Position numbers and translations under genes: made by a program. A DNA stretch of 64,000 nucleotides from Liopterus haemorrhoidalis (taxonomy: Eukaryota; Arthropoda; Insecta; Coleoptera; Dytiscidae), in the NCBI GenBank assembly GCA_963971575.1, contig OZ020611.1, forward strand, positions 147,338,419 through 147,402,418, in the 5' to 3' direction. This document shows positions 11,556 through 23,049 of the stretch, in pieces. Each line of letters starts with the position of its first letter. Positions within the stretch are counted from its first letter, which is position 1. The notes under the pieces were generated by a model that ran no database searches, was not told the DNA's origin, and saw nothing but the letters and a program-made list of their open reading frames with translations.

Positions 11556-11980
11556 ATAATTTCGACTGAATATATTATCAATCACTAAAGATATTATGAT
11601 GATGTAATCAATGAATATTCTAAAATGAACTCTAGAAAAAATGCAATTAATACCTATTTATGTACTGTTCATTTCATGATAAATCGTATTTGTTTTATAA
11701 TTATTTTTTCTAGAAAAATTAAAAACTCGAGGTCCAGAAATGAAATCTTTCACAGGGCACATGAAAAGCTAGTTACGGCACTGTTCATTTCATATGTATA
11801 CATAATATATGACGTATGCGAATAGCAGGATAAAATAGTGCTATGCCTTATTATTTTTTTTTTTTCATAGCTTAATCTACGAAACCAATCACTCGTGTCT
11901 GCCGTCTATTTATCTGCACGGTAGATATTGCACCACTATATACATATTTTAATAACAAAAATATTATTCATAATCTATAT
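11556..11980. other. Intergenic, shared in part with unit 3
   Basis: No gene is seen. The tract 11695-11850 (with AGCTAGTTACGGCACTGTTC) recurs at 60720-60880, so unit 3 reaches at least that far. Unit 2 has lost this stretch and has an AT microsatellite there instead. Confidence 0.6.
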
Positions 11981-11981
11981 A

Positions 11982-13295
11982 CAGGTGTCTCAAAAAAAAT
12001 TTTATATTTAGTGGATCGATTAAAAAAAAAAAAAAATAAGCCGTATATAGAAAAAATGTTTATTAATTATTAAAATACACTTTTTGGGGATTTATTTCTT
12101 AAAAATAATATCGTCTAAATGTAGACCCTCGCGTTCTCGGCACTCATTTAATCGAACAGTAAAATTACTTATGACGTCTCGGCAGGTGGACTCAGGGATG
12201 GCTGCCATTTCGTGACGGATATTTTCTTTCAAATGCGCCAGTGAAGTCGGTTTATTGGCGTAAACTTTAGATTTAAGATAACCCCATAGGAAAAAGTCCA
12301 TAGGGGTTAAATCTGGACTGCGTGGAGGCCAATTTATGTCACCTCTCCGGGAGATCAATTTGCCTGAGAAAATTTCACGAACACGTGGCAGAGACATATT
12401 GGACGTGTGTGAAGTTGCTCCGTCCTGTTGGAACCATGTTCTTTGGTTATAGCCAGGAAAGTTTTGCAGTTCAGGTACCAAGAAGTTGTCTAACATCTCC
12501 ACATAACGCTCTGAATTCACTGTAACTGCACGCCCCCTTTCGTCTTCAAAAAAGTAAGGGCCGATAATTCCTCGCGCCGACATCGCAGCCCATACGGTCA
12601 CTTTAGGCGAATGTAGGGGTTTCTGATGTTTGCGTTTCGGATTCGTTGCACTCCAGTAGCGGCAATTCTGCTTATTTACGTGGTCATTAAGATGAAAATG
12701 AGCTTCATCCGAAAACAAAATGTTGGTAAACGTTGAAAATCGCTCAATCACCTGATTTACGAAATTAAGCCTCTGACTGGCATCTTGGGGCTTTAATTCT
12801 TGCACCAATTGAATTTTGTAGGGGTGCAGATTTAGGTCTTTGTGCATAATGCGATGTAATGATGATCTATGCACATTTAAAGCACTTGCGCGCTTCCGAA
12901 TTGAAAGGTTCGGGTCGTCACGGACAGACTGATTAACATTCTCCACGTTTTCTACCGTTCTTGATGACCTAGGTCGCCCGGATTTTGATTTATCCAGCGT
13001 TGTACCAGTCTCTTCAAACTTTTTAACCCAACGTCGAATGAGAGGAATGCTTGGCGCATCATTTCAGTGGCGAAAACCTCGAATACTGCAGAATTTTCTA
13101 CGCGCTACAGTCGCCGAATCACCGTTTTTGTAAAACTCTCGCACGAATAACGCGCGGTCTGCTCCCGAGAAACGCTCCATAGCGACTAAATTCCCAAGAG
13201 CCAGGCTACCGATTGACATAACCCCCGCGCCCCTCGGATACGTTGCGTTCACGCAGTAAGCTAAATAAATATAAAATTTCTTTTGAGACACCTTG
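11982..13295 (-). mobile_element. DD41D mariner-like transposon with TIRs
   Basis: The element is 1.3 kb, flanked by TA on each side. The left end CAGGTGTCTCAAAAAAAATT and the right end read inward, CAAGGTGTCTCAAAAGAAAT, form inverted ends of about 30 bp. It contains one transposase gene on the minus strand, broken only by a single stop codon. It sits immediately beside a LINE fragment that starts near 13306. Confidence 0.9.
12092..13180 (-). pseudogene. DD41D mariner-like transposase with one in-frame stop
   Basis: The frame starts MERFSGADRALFVREFY and runs for about 361 codons, but a TGA at 13061-13063 interrupts it after SIRGFRH. Past the stop the same frame continues with DAPSIPLIRRWVKKFEE and SKSGRPRSSRTVENV. 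Catalytic blocks are LFSDEAHFHLN, WFQQDGATSHTS and SPDLTPMDFFLWGYLK. Counting residues between the second Asp and the TPMD Asp gives 41, the DD41D spacing of the rosa/VISITOR branch of the mariner superfamily. No frameshift is seen, so this copy is young or nearly functional. The stop may be a single mutation or a sequencing error. Confidence 0.9.
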
Positions 13296-13305
13296 TATAT
13301 ATAAG

Positions 13306-13950
13306 GGCTTTAAGTGACACCCAAGCTCAAGCCTTACTGTGGTTCTCATCCAATGGGTTAAGCCTTAATTTGGAAAAAACAAACAGTCGTTTTCAGTTTA
13401 AACATGCACATAAATAATAACGAATTCCACGCTGATGACTCTGTAAGGTGTTTTGGATTTCACTTGGATGCTTAGATGATGCTTGGATGATTAACATGGA
13501 AAGAACATATAAATCAGGTGTCTAGTAAATTAAACAAGACTTCATACATGATTAAAAGACTGACGAATACGGTGTCTGCTGAGATTGTTAGATTGGCCTA
13601 TTTTGCATATTTTCAGTCAACAGTAACCTACAGCCTTGAACTATGGGGTGCTTCTTCTGGCTTGCAGAGAATTTTCATAATCCAGAAAAGGATCATTAGA
13701 ATAATGGCTGCTATTAAACCACGTATGTACGTCATAGCGCTCAAAAAGTTAAATATATATCAATTTAAAAAAAAATTGAAACACGTTTTAATAGAGGGAG
13801 CCTTTTATAATATACTGGTGTTCAAAACATTCAAAATTTTGTAAAATGTTGTAAAAATGATTTGTAAAATTTTTGTAACTGTAACTTGACTTAAGTTTGT
13901 GTATCTTATTACAGTTAGCTTCAATAAAGAAATTATTATTATAATAAAAG
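13306..13950 (+). pseudogene. LINE 3' fragment (jockey-like)
   Basis: The frame reads WFSSNGLSLNLEKTNS, then after a break KLNKTSYMIKRLTNTVSAEI, and then LELWGASSGLQRIFIIQKR. These are typical of the region just after the reverse transcriptase core in jockey-like elements. It ends with an AATAAAG tract and an ATT/TAA-rich tail. The upstream part, including YADD, is missing. Confidence 0.8.
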
Positions 13951-14062
13951 TGTTTCTATTTAAATCGTCATATAGGTGAAATAAATAAATTAATTCATGG
14001 GACGTTTCGCATTTTATTACAGTAAATGAAACTTCAGCCTGTAATTACATGGTATTTTAGAG
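13948..14062. repeat. Single arm of fold-back element V (unit 1)
   Basis: This stretch matches an arm of the palindrome at 56695-57174, sharing AGGTGAAATAAATAAATTA and GTTTCGCATTT. Another piece of the family (GTGATATGCAGTTATCATAG) follows the microsatellite at 15441 and recurs at 37083. Confidence 0.6.
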
Positions 14063-14076
14063 ATCAGCATAATATG

Positions 14077-14088
<12 letters not shown>

Positions 14089-14124
<36 letters not shown>
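14089..14124. repeat. CA microsatellite, 18 copies
   Basis: This is a perfect CA run preceded by TATATATA. A two-base GA step separates it from the TACA array. Confidence 0.97.
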
Positions 14125-14126
<2 letters not shown>

Positions 14127-15282
14127 TACATACATACATACATACATACATACATACATACATACATACATACATACATACATACATACATACATACATA
14201 CATACATACATACATACATACATACATACATACATACATACATACATACATACATACATACATACATACATACATACATACATACATACATACATACATA
14301 CATACATACATACATACATACATACATACATACATACATACATACATACATACATACATACATACATACATACATACATACATACATACATACATACATA
14401 CATACATACATACATACATACATACATACATACATACATACATACATACATACATACATACATACATACATACATACATACATACATACATACATACATA
14501 CATACATACATACATACATACATACATACATACATACATACATACATACATACATACATACATACATACATACATACATACATACATACATACATACATA
14601 CATACATACATACATACATACATACATACATACATACATACATACATACATACATACATACATACATACATACATACATACATACATACATACATACATA
14701 CATACATACATACATACATACATACATACATACATACATACATACATACATACATACATACATACATACATACATACATACATACATACATACATACATA
14801 CATACATACATACATACATACATACATACATACATACATACATACATACATACATACATACATACATACATACATACATACATACATACATACATACATA
14901 CATACATACATACATACATACATACATACATACATACATACATACATACATACATACATACATACATACATACATACATACATACATACATACATACATA
15001 CATACATACATACATACATACATACATACATACATACATACATACATACATACATACATACATACATACATACATACATACATACATACATACATACATA
15101 CATACATACATACATACATACATACATACATACATACATACATACATACATACATACATACATACATACATACATACATACATACATACATACATACATA
15201 CATACATACATACATACATACATACATACATACATACATACATACATACATACATACATACATACATACATACATACATACA
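14127..15282. repeat. Perfect TACA tetranucleotide array, 289 copies
   Basis: The array is 1156 bases of TACA with no visible interruption or substitution. Because the period is 4 and holds no stop in several frames, it creates open frames of over 400 codons on both strands; these are not genes. It is absent from unit 2, where the flanking AAATGTCCACTATGGATTAA follows an AT run instead. Confidence 0.98.
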
Positions 15283-15864
15283 AATGTCCACTATGGATTA
15301 ACCCAATAACGGAAGTAAAAAAAAAAACAACAAAAGAATTAATTGAGAATAATCACAAAAATAACATAAAATGGTATAATATATAAATATATAATATAAA
15401 GAATAAGAATGTGTATTAAATGAGAAACCAGAAAGAAACCTGTGATATGCAGTTATCATAGATGCTGAATAAAGTTGTTAAAGTCATATATGTACCAATC
15501 CGTCTACATACAGATACATGTCAAAATTTTCTAAATTTTTCACTGAAAAATGAAAATATTATATAAAAATACGTTTAAGAATTTCATTTTTATTGAAATA
15601 CATAGTAAGCTAACAATTAACAATGCATTATAATTAAACAGTGCATGTTTATCATTTTTATACAGGCTGTTTAAAAATAACGGTGACGTCATAAAAAGCT
15701 CACTAAATTCAAGGTAAAACAGTATTCTACGGAATAATTTTGTACTAAATAACGTATGTATTTTATATTATGTTAGTCATATAGATACGCAACTAGGATT
15801 TTGTTAAATGGATCTTCCTTTAAATCAAATTTTAGCCCTAATTTTTGATCACTATTAAAAAAAA
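15283..15864. other. Non-coding stretch, partly shared with unit 2
   Basis: The first part (15283-15505) matches 36924-37145 in unit 2 and includes fold-back V sequence. The remainder is AT-rich without a recognisable gene. Confidence 0.6.
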
Positions 15865-16954
15865 TCAGCTGTGGCCACCACAGGACCGACCGCCACCATA
15901 AAGTACTTGTATAAAATACATTCTAACAGCAGAGTAGAAATAACTTGGCCTAATATTTTCTAACAGAGTTATTATTTATCATGACCATGGAAACGTTACA
16001 TATAAGTATGAAAAAATTGAGACTTTTTTCAAATTTTTTTCGTTTTATCAAAAATGTCTCAAATAAAAGTTGTTATTTATTGCTTTTATAGCAACTTTTG
16101 TTAAATAAATTTTTTCGAAATATTTTTCTGTTGTGAAATATTCGCATAAATCTTAAAATCGACACGAGTAAACTCCCATTTTTGGACAACCGATTTTTAC
16201 CAAAAGTTGATCAACTCGTGCCATTGATGGCAGAAGCTTAAATATGAAGTTTCATAAAAATCCTTTCAGCCGAATTTGCTCTGCACGTGTACACAGACAG
16301 GCAGACGGACGGACGGACGGACGGACAGACGGACAGACGGACAGACGGATAGACGGACAGACGGACAGACGGACAGACGGACAGACGGACAGACGGACAT
16401 ACGGACAGACGGACAGACGGACAGACGGACAGACGGACAGACGGACAGACGGACAGACGGACCGACGGACAGACGGACATCATGCTAAAAATAGTCAAAA
16501 CGTTATGTAGGGACCTGAATTCGTGGAGATCTATCGAAATCTCGAAATGTCAAAATCGGTATGATCATAATACTTCCCTTTTGGATGACAGTTCTGTACT
16601 TTTCAGTCGTACCAACACCAACTTTTTAGTTTTTGTTTACAACTTAACTTTTAGTAGTTTATTAAGTTGATAAGAAGTTTATTTAGATGATATAATTAAA
16701 TATAAACTTAGCACAATTAAACAATATTTATAAATTGGTTTACTATAACCAAATTGTTGTCTGCCATCTGAACCTAAAAATTTTTAAGTTGGCAATAAAA
16801 AGTTATAAGAGATGGAAGATATAAAATTTATCACTGTCTCTTATTTTTTTCCCCCACTATATTCTGTAGTATAAAAAGTTGAAATGACGTCAGAGTTGGA
16901 TAGTATTGAAAAAAGTATAATGTAAAATGGACTTTATATAAGTTGGCGGTCGGT
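15865..16954. mobile_element. Element Y, second copy, with internal insertion
   Basis: This copy has the same left end (TCAGCTGTGGCCACCACAGG) and right end (GTTGGCGGTCGGT) as at 2075. The GACGGACA microsatellite is longest here, at about 16300-16480. About 357 extra bases (16579-16935) split it shortly before the right end. It lies outside the shared units, so it moved on its own and was not copied with them. Confidence 0.7.
16579..16935. mobile_element. Insertion ending AAATGGACTT, GACGTCA family
   Basis: The right end read inward is AAGTCCATTTTAC followed by TGACGTCA, matching the ends of the 7485-10495 element. The left end does not match, so this copy looks truncated on that side. It has no coding content. 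Confidence 0.5.
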
Positions 16955-16959
16955 AATAA

Positions 16960-17940
16960 CTGACAAGGAATATGTGATTTTTTTTTTGACATTTCATGTT
17001 TTTTTTTTATTTGTTGGCTTTAGCAGCTTTGGCTATTAGCCAGATTTTCATACATTTAATTTATAAACAAAATTTCAGCTGAAATTCTGAAGCTTACAAA
17101 TTAAATTTATATGAAATATCAAAAAAATTATGTTTTTCTACGTCATTTAGGAAACACACTTACTTACCTTACTGATTTGAATTAGGAAATGAACTTAAAT
17201 CCACACAAGCATGGCCTGGCTTGGGTGAGGTGGACTAGAGCCAGGCCTCAAGTGATGAAATGCCTCAAAAAATTATCAAACTGTACTTTAAACCACTGGA
17301 TACTTTTGAAGAGCCTTAGTTTGTCTTGTCAAAGGCTTCACAAAACTACGGTCCACTTCCAAACTACTTGTGTGGATATGATTTTTCATATGTTTTTAAT
17401 AAATTGGTCATCAAAATAGCAAAAATATTTATTCAAAAACTTAGTTTTCAATGAATAATAACCCATTTTCCTTAAGCTACGGAAAACGAGTGAGATTTTT
17501 TTTTTGACATTCCACATAAATTTAATTTGTAAACGTCAGAATTTCAATTTTGAGCTTTCTGAATTTTGTTGATAGCAAAAATAAAATATACAAAATGACA
17601 ATTTATAATTAAACTATTATATCAGCTCGGTTTCTTGGTATAAACATAAAGTAACGAGCAGAGTATACAGATACAAGATACTTAAATTTAAATATCTAGA
17701 TACAGATACAGATACATATTTCAAAAAGTATCTAATTTGTATCTAGATACTTGAAAAAGTATCTAGTTACTGTAACTAGATACATTACAACACTGGTTGT
17801 AGATATTATCTACTCGTACAATTTTTTTAGTTCTTCTATTTATGCATGTCTATCAAAATACATCCATTAAATATTATTATGAAATGTGTTATTTCATAAA
17901 TGTTCGTTTTACTATTTATGTCATGTCAGATGCTCCTCAA
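16960..17940. other. Non-coding, degenerate repeat remains
   Basis: No gene is seen. ACAAATTAAATTTATATG near 17096 faces a reverse-complementary tract near 17507, so an old inverted repeat is likely. At 17650-17800 there is a GTATCTAGATAC-rich stretch ending CATTACAACACTGG, which looks like one end of an hAT-type element. A partner end was not found. Confidence 0.4.
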
Positions 17941-18306
17941 AGTATCAGCTAATTCAAAAGCTAACTAATTAATAAACTTTGAAGTCTCCAAGATAAATAT
18001 ATAGTCAATCAAATCGATCATTTCGTAACCTTTCTCCTACTCCACTTCCTCTGAAGCTCTGAAGGATTAGATTGTAGATCACGTACTGTTAATCAGATAA
18101 AAGCGGAAGTTAATAAAGTTATTACAGAAAGTGAAATACATTAACTTACCAGCTGCATCTGCTCTTAGTTGCTATCCATCTGTCATTCGTTCTTTAAAAC
18201 AAGCAGATTTTCAATTGGTGCTTAAAAGTACTAGGATAAACATGCTGCAGATTGATACTTGCTGAAAATAAATATTCAGATTTTATTGAGTGGAAGGCCA
18301 GATATA
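17941..18306. other. Block shared with unit 2, left part
   Basis: This stretch matches 39760-40130. On the minus strand it holds a TATTTTCAG acceptor-like site and, about 110 bases on, a CTGGTAAGTTAATG donor-like site, both present in the unit 2 copy. The intervening frame contains stops, so a real exon is not supported. Confidence 0.4.
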
Positions 18307-19150
18307 GTATTTCCAAAATGAAATGACCACTCTCACTTGCTGATTCCAATAATGAAAGACAGAGTAACCATTATACCTCTTTTTTTTTGGTATTTTGTCA
18401 ATTTATGGTAATTTAAAATTATTAAAATATTAATCATTATCACTAATATCATTGTTTATATCACTATCAGAGTATGTGGCACTACCACTGTTATTTAAAT
18501 TAATAATTATTGAACATTTATTTGGTGGATTTAAAAATTGTTTCAATTGTCTTTACATGTTCTACACATTTTTTCCACAAATCACTACTTATTGCACTTG
18601 TTTCGTCTTAATTGTAATTAATTGTACTACAGTGCCGGTGTTGTATTTTTCCGGCACACATTACCTTTTAATTGGCTCCATATTAGTTCTATAGGGTTTA
18701 AAACACAATAATATGGCGGTAGCCTTAAAATAGTAGCCACGTCCACATTTTTGTATCTCACGTCAACGTCCACATTTTCGCACTCCAAATCACCTTGCAC
18801 AGATTCACTATTTTCACTACAGAAATTAGGAATTTCTGCAAAATCAAATGGTCGCCAAAGTGCCATGTTGTTAATGTTTGCACGCTATGAACGTTGAAAA
18901 TTAACTAACAAACGAGTATAACAACCCCTAAAATTTAGAAACAATAGGATTGTAAATTTGGTAAATATCCTTAATGGTTTTTAAGAAACTTCAATTGAAC
19001 TACTGTTATATCTATTATATTTAAATTTTAAATTCCTTTAATACCTCCTATATTCTTTTTACATCAACGAGTCTTAAGATTACTGTCATAAACACATTAC
19101 CGCTTTTGTTAAACTTCTTAACAAGAGTGGTCATTTCATTCTGGAAATAC
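18307..19150. mobile_element. TIR transposon family X, copy 1
   Basis: The ends are GTATTTCCAAAATGAAATGA on the left and its near-exact inverse (TCATTTCATTCTGGAAATAC) on the right, with TATA flanks. A second copy is at 42844-43903. It carries a decayed transposase tail on the minus strand. The family belongs to the TA-targeting Tc1/mariner (IS630) superfamily by its end motif. Confidence 0.75.
18627..18866 (-). pseudogene. IS630/Tc1-type transposase C-terminal remnant
   Basis: The frame ends LPPYYCVLNPIELIWSQLKG, the third catalytic block (NPIE) of DDE-type Tc1/mariner-superfamily transposases. An internal, disordered-looking stretch with CENVDVDVRYKNVDVAT precedes it, and the rest of the catalytic domain is gone. 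The copy in the second element near 43480 is shifted out of frame by an extra T. Confidence 0.65.
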
Positions 19151-20116
19151 TATATATGTTCTTATCCAAGTCATAACAGAAACAATGCATACTAGGTCAT
19201 CTTGTCAAATTCAATACGTACAATTTTAAAGCAGTGAAAGAGTTTGTATATTTGGGATCGTTTGTAACTAACCAGCAATAATTGTATTATCCAGTTAAAC
19301 AAAACGACGAATCCTTTCGCAAAGAAACTACGTTTTTTTATTTTATTTTTTGTGACCATTGCTGCTTCGCCAATTAGCCAGGCAATTCCTTTATGAAAAT
19401 TCCATGCCTGAACGGAATTCGAACCCGAGACCTTAGCAACGCTACGCCGGTCGGCAAGAAGCTACTTTAGTCTTAATGAATATTATGGATCTACAATTAT
19501 ATCAAGACAGACCAGTTGTACTATATCTTCTTCTTCCGACCTGTTAACGTCCTACAGTTGTTTCGCCGAGCCGTAGTTTTTACACCCATTCTGCTACTAT
19601 ATTGGGCACGTGCCTCCAACTCTGAAGAGGTTCAGGTCTACAAACTAAAAAAACATTTTTATCTTAGGGTCTTGAATTGATTATGTGACTCAATAAGGAA
19701 GAAACGGCCTAACATCTGGAAATATGTATCATGGATGTTGCTCACGACAACGCACCCGCTCATACTTCATTTATAGTTCGACTGATATTGGCGAAGAATA
19801 AACTCACTTTGGTTTTCCATCCACCATGTTCACGGCTGGGCCCCGTGTGATTTATTATTTTCCCCCAAAATGGAACATTCCGTTTTCAAACGATGGGAAC
19901 TGATGTGTGTCCAGGCGTGGAAAAGACGCTGGTGGCAATGTGTACCCGAAGAAGGGACGTATTTCGAAGGTGATAATTAAAATGTCCCTAGAAAAGACGC
20001 TTGTCCCCGATTTTTTTTTTTTTATAAAATCTCCAACTTTCGAAATGTAATAGTAGTATCGAGTGAGATGGAATAAATCTTAGTGAAACTAATCGGGTAT
20101 TAGTTTTATTTCTTTA
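19151..20116. other. Block shared with unit 2, right part
   Basis: This stretch matches 40420-41760 minus its insertions. Landmarks are GAAACAATGCATACTAGGTC and CACCATGTTCACGGCTGGG. No open frame of note is present. It looks like degenerate transposon or pseudogene sequence. Confidence 0.45.
19332..19454 (-). repeat. tRNA-derived SINE, antisense, absent from unit 2
   Basis: On the minus strand there are A-box-like GGCGTAGCGTTGC and B-box GGGTTCGAATTCC motifs, then a short body and a poly(A)-type tail (T run at 19333). Flanks AAGAAACTAC and AAGAAGCTAC look like a target duplication. Unit 2 has only one such flank near 40575. It is the same family as 27172-27326. Confidence 0.8.
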
Positions 20117-20214
20117 TTGAAGTATAGTAATTTGTGGCAAGACATAAAAAGAAAGAAGAAAATCAAAAAGCGGACCACACCGAGAAAGCTTCTACATGCC
20201 AAACAGATACTCTA

Positions 20215-20515
20215 CAACCAGCATGACCAGATTTCCATTAAGGTAGACCCTAAGAATGAAAAAAAAAAAAAAAAAAAATTTAATACAGTATATTTTATGC
20301 AACCGTCAACCTCCTAAGATACAAGTGATGAGCAAAAAAAGTCTTCACCTCCTAAATATAAGCGATGAGCAAAAAAAAGGTCCTCACGTCCAAATTACAA
20401 GTGATGAGCAAAACAAAAAAGGCCCTTACCTCCAAACTACAAACCCAGAGATTTTATAATAGACTCTGGCCGCAAATACTAAGAATTCCGGGTGAAACCC
20501 TGAGATCTGGTCATC
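20215..20515. mobile_element. hAT-type MITE with ~40-bp minisatellite
   Basis: It begins TGACCAGATTTCCATTAAG and ends GAGATCTGGTCATCCTG, short inverted ends like those at 63709-63976. Inside, AGTGATGAGCAAAA and TCCTCACCTCCAAA-type blocks recur about three times with A runs. The complementary blocks (GGAGGTGAGGACC) are in the 63709 element, so the two are relatives. Confidence 0.6.
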
Positions 20516-20686
20516 CTGTCTACAATTGAAATAGAAAATAGAAGACTGCAAGGAATCAGCATGAAGCAGTGGCGGAACTACCATACCGCCAGAACCCGCA
20601 ACGCGGGGGGGGGCGATAATTTTGAGAAAAATAATCGCGTTTTATACTGAAAAATAAAAAATTTACTTTTCACTATAAAATTCATA

Positions 20687-22320
20687 CAGTTACGGTCAAA
20701 ATAATAAATACACCTAATATAGTAACCTTATTATTTGTAGTTCGATCACTAAATAAATTCATATTTTTATTTTAACTGGCATAACCAATAAAGCACTTTA
20801 TGAGCTATTAAATCCATAATATTTATCAAGAAATATTATTTGGTCATAGAAATATTTTGATTTTTGTGAAAACACTGCCTGACATGGTTGGTCAAAATAA
20901 TAAATACATTTCCTAAAACTCATAAAAATAATTTGATAACGGAGTTAAGACAGGTTCAGACAAGTTCATAATGTATTTATAAGTATATGTTTTACAAAAA
21001 AAAAAAATATTTAGTTTCGTTCAAACTATTGCAAAGATGGGATTGCAAAGATAAGATTGTGGTAATGAAATGAGCAACTTAATTAAAAAATTAAAAATGA
21101 TGGCAATTCTTTTAGAAGATTTGCTAATATTATGGGTTGCTCTTTGGGAATGGTACAAAATTCCATCAGTCATTTAAAGAAGAAACCCGGGGTAGACCAC
21201 ACAAAACTTACAAGAACGAAGATGCTTGGTAAAGGAAGTGAAAAAAATCATTTCATGTCATCAACTAATTTACTAACCGAACTACAACCGAATATATAGA
21301 AGAAGGTTGGTAGAGCATAACTTAAGATCATGTTCGCCGAGAAAAGTACCACTATTAAAACCAAGACACTTACAAGGCCGTACGGAATATGCTCAAGAAC
21401 ACATTTACTGGTATGGTGCAGAAGGTATTAAAAAATGGAGAAATATTTCGTTTAGTGACGAACGTAAATTTATCTTGTTTGGAAATGATGAGAAAAAATT
21501 TGTTAGACGTTCTCCAAACCAGGCGTTTAACCCTAAGTACACGAAAAAAACCGTTCAACATGGAGGTGGTAAGATTTTAGTTTGGGGTTCTTTTTCTTGG
21601 TATGGTATAGGTCCATTATTTCGCATAGATGAGATAATGACGAGAGAAATTTACATCCTAATTTTAGAAACTATTATGCTACCCTATGCGGAATGGAATA
21701 TGCCACTAATATGGATCTACCAGCAAGATAACGACTCTAAACACACGGCTCGTGCAACAAAAATATGGTTCCAGAAAAACAATTTTCAAGTTTTACCTTG
21801 GCCTGTTCAATTACCCGATTTGAATCCAATAGAAAATCTTTGGAAACTAGTAAAGGATGGGGTTGAGCAGAAAAAACCAAGGAACAAAAATGCATTATGG
21901 ACAGCTGTTATGGAAGCTTGGTACAGCATTCTTGTAGAGAGCTGTCAACGGCTCATCGAGTCGATACCCAAACGATGTCGGGCCGTTTTGGCAAATAAAA
22001 GGCATGCTATTGATTACTAACATTATAAAAATTAGTATTATGTAATTAATAACAGTAAAATTAATAATACATTTTATATTTGACTAAAATTTCTCGATTG
22101 TATTTATTATTTTGACCAACCGTTTCAGGTAGTGTTTTCACAAATATCAAAATATTTCTATCACCATATAATATTTCTTGATAAATATTATGGTTTTAAT
22201 AGATCATAAAGTGCTTTATTGGTTATGCCAGTTAGAATAAAAATATTAATTTATTTAGTGTTCCAACTACAAATAATAAGGTTAGTGAATTAGGTGTATT
22301 TATTATTTTGACCGTAACTG
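20687..22320 (+). mobile_element. Tc1-like transposon with IR/DR ends
   Basis: It is flanked by TA on both sides. The terminal inverted repeats are about 230 bp, from CAGTTACGGTCAAAATAATA inward. A second copy of GGTCAAAATAATAAATACA lies near 20890, mirrored near 22098-22120. This inner/outer repeat pair is the IR/DR layout of Sleeping Beauty-like Tc1 elements, where each transposase-binding site occurs twice per end. Confidence 0.9.
21280..22020 (+). pseudogene. Tc1 transposase, DD34E, catalytic half open, N-terminus decayed
   Basis: The catalytic region is open to the TAA at 22018. Blocks are ISFSDERKFILFG, KILVWGSFSWYGIGPL, YQQDNDSKHTARAT and LPDLNPIENLW. There are 34 residues between the second Asp and the Glu, so it is DD34E. 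The DNA-binding half, around 21035-21300, survives only as broken pieces such as SLGMVQNSISHLKKK with stops and frameshifts. No credible ATG opens the catalytic frame, so this protein is not functional as it stands. Confidence 0.85.
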
Positions 22321-22683
22321 TATATAAAAAAAAAAAAATAATACAATAAAATAAACATTTCTTTTTATCTTACGTTTAGTAAGACCTCAACAAAACAATA
22401 GCGAGATTGTTTATCCATATTCAAAATAGTAATTCAATTAAAAAAATAATATTTAAAATAAATATTATTATAATGCAATTATATATATATTCTTCTTTTA
22501 AAAACTATTTTTTGTTGTATTGTTGATTTTCTAAAATGTTCTTCAAATAAATATCATAATTTTAATTAAGTATTGCCAACCATCAAGGGCGCATAAAATG
22601 TTTCTGCACACCAGCGCAGCTTGAAGTTGCTACGCCACTGTATAACTGATTGTACAAAATGAAAATTGAACAAATGAACACCG

Positions 22684-22899
22684 CTAATGTATAAATAAAG
22701 AATATTTACTATTACTACTACTACAGTAAATTGTGTCACGAATCATATCTGCGTGAAAGGAATAAGACCTACCACGCACTGGATATTTTTTGTCATGTGA
22801 CTGTTCAGTCAGCACCGTCAAGTTGATAGTTTCAAATATAGAACGGGCACGAAGCGATGTGACAGCAGGGCGACTTTTGGGTGACGAAACTGTCACCAC
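22684..22899 (-). other. Open frame of unknown family, shared with unit 2
   Basis: The frame contains VRGRSYSFHADMIRDTIY; the unit 2 counterpart at 41770-41961 has GCGRFYSIHANIIRDTIY. Both are short and lie downstream, on the same strand, of PIF/Harbinger relics, so they may be part of that element. I do not recognise a domain. Conservation here could simply reflect recent duplication. Confidence 0.3.
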
Positions 22900-23049
22900 G
22901 TCTTAATAGTTACATGATTGGGCGCATAGTGGTGACATTTTTGTCGCCACTCATAAATTAGTTTTTCGTAAGCAAAGAGCTCACGCATCGGTATTAGAAA
23001 ATGGCGGTGGCAACGTCTTTGGTAGTGCGAGAGCAAGATGTTAATAATG

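Larger units (their letters stand above)
20567..22640. mobile_element. CAGTGGCG-ended element split by a Tc1 insertion
   Basis: The left end is CAGTGGCGGAACTACC and the right end read inward is CAGTGGCGTAGCAACTTC. The hAT-like ends lie on either side of the Tc1 element at 20687-22320. An 8-bp target duplication is not evident. It is non-coding apart from the Tc1 passenger. Confidence 0.55.

Noticed and set aside
14017..15309. Open frames of over 400 codons made of repeated HTYI or CMYV
   Set aside because: They are translations of the TACA microsatellite on both strands and have no independent coding evidence.
18130..18260. Exon-like segment on the minus strand with TATTTTCAG and CTGGTAAGTTAATG borders, present in both units
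   Set aside because: Every frame through it has a stop or a shift in one or both copies, and no neighbouring exon joins in phase.
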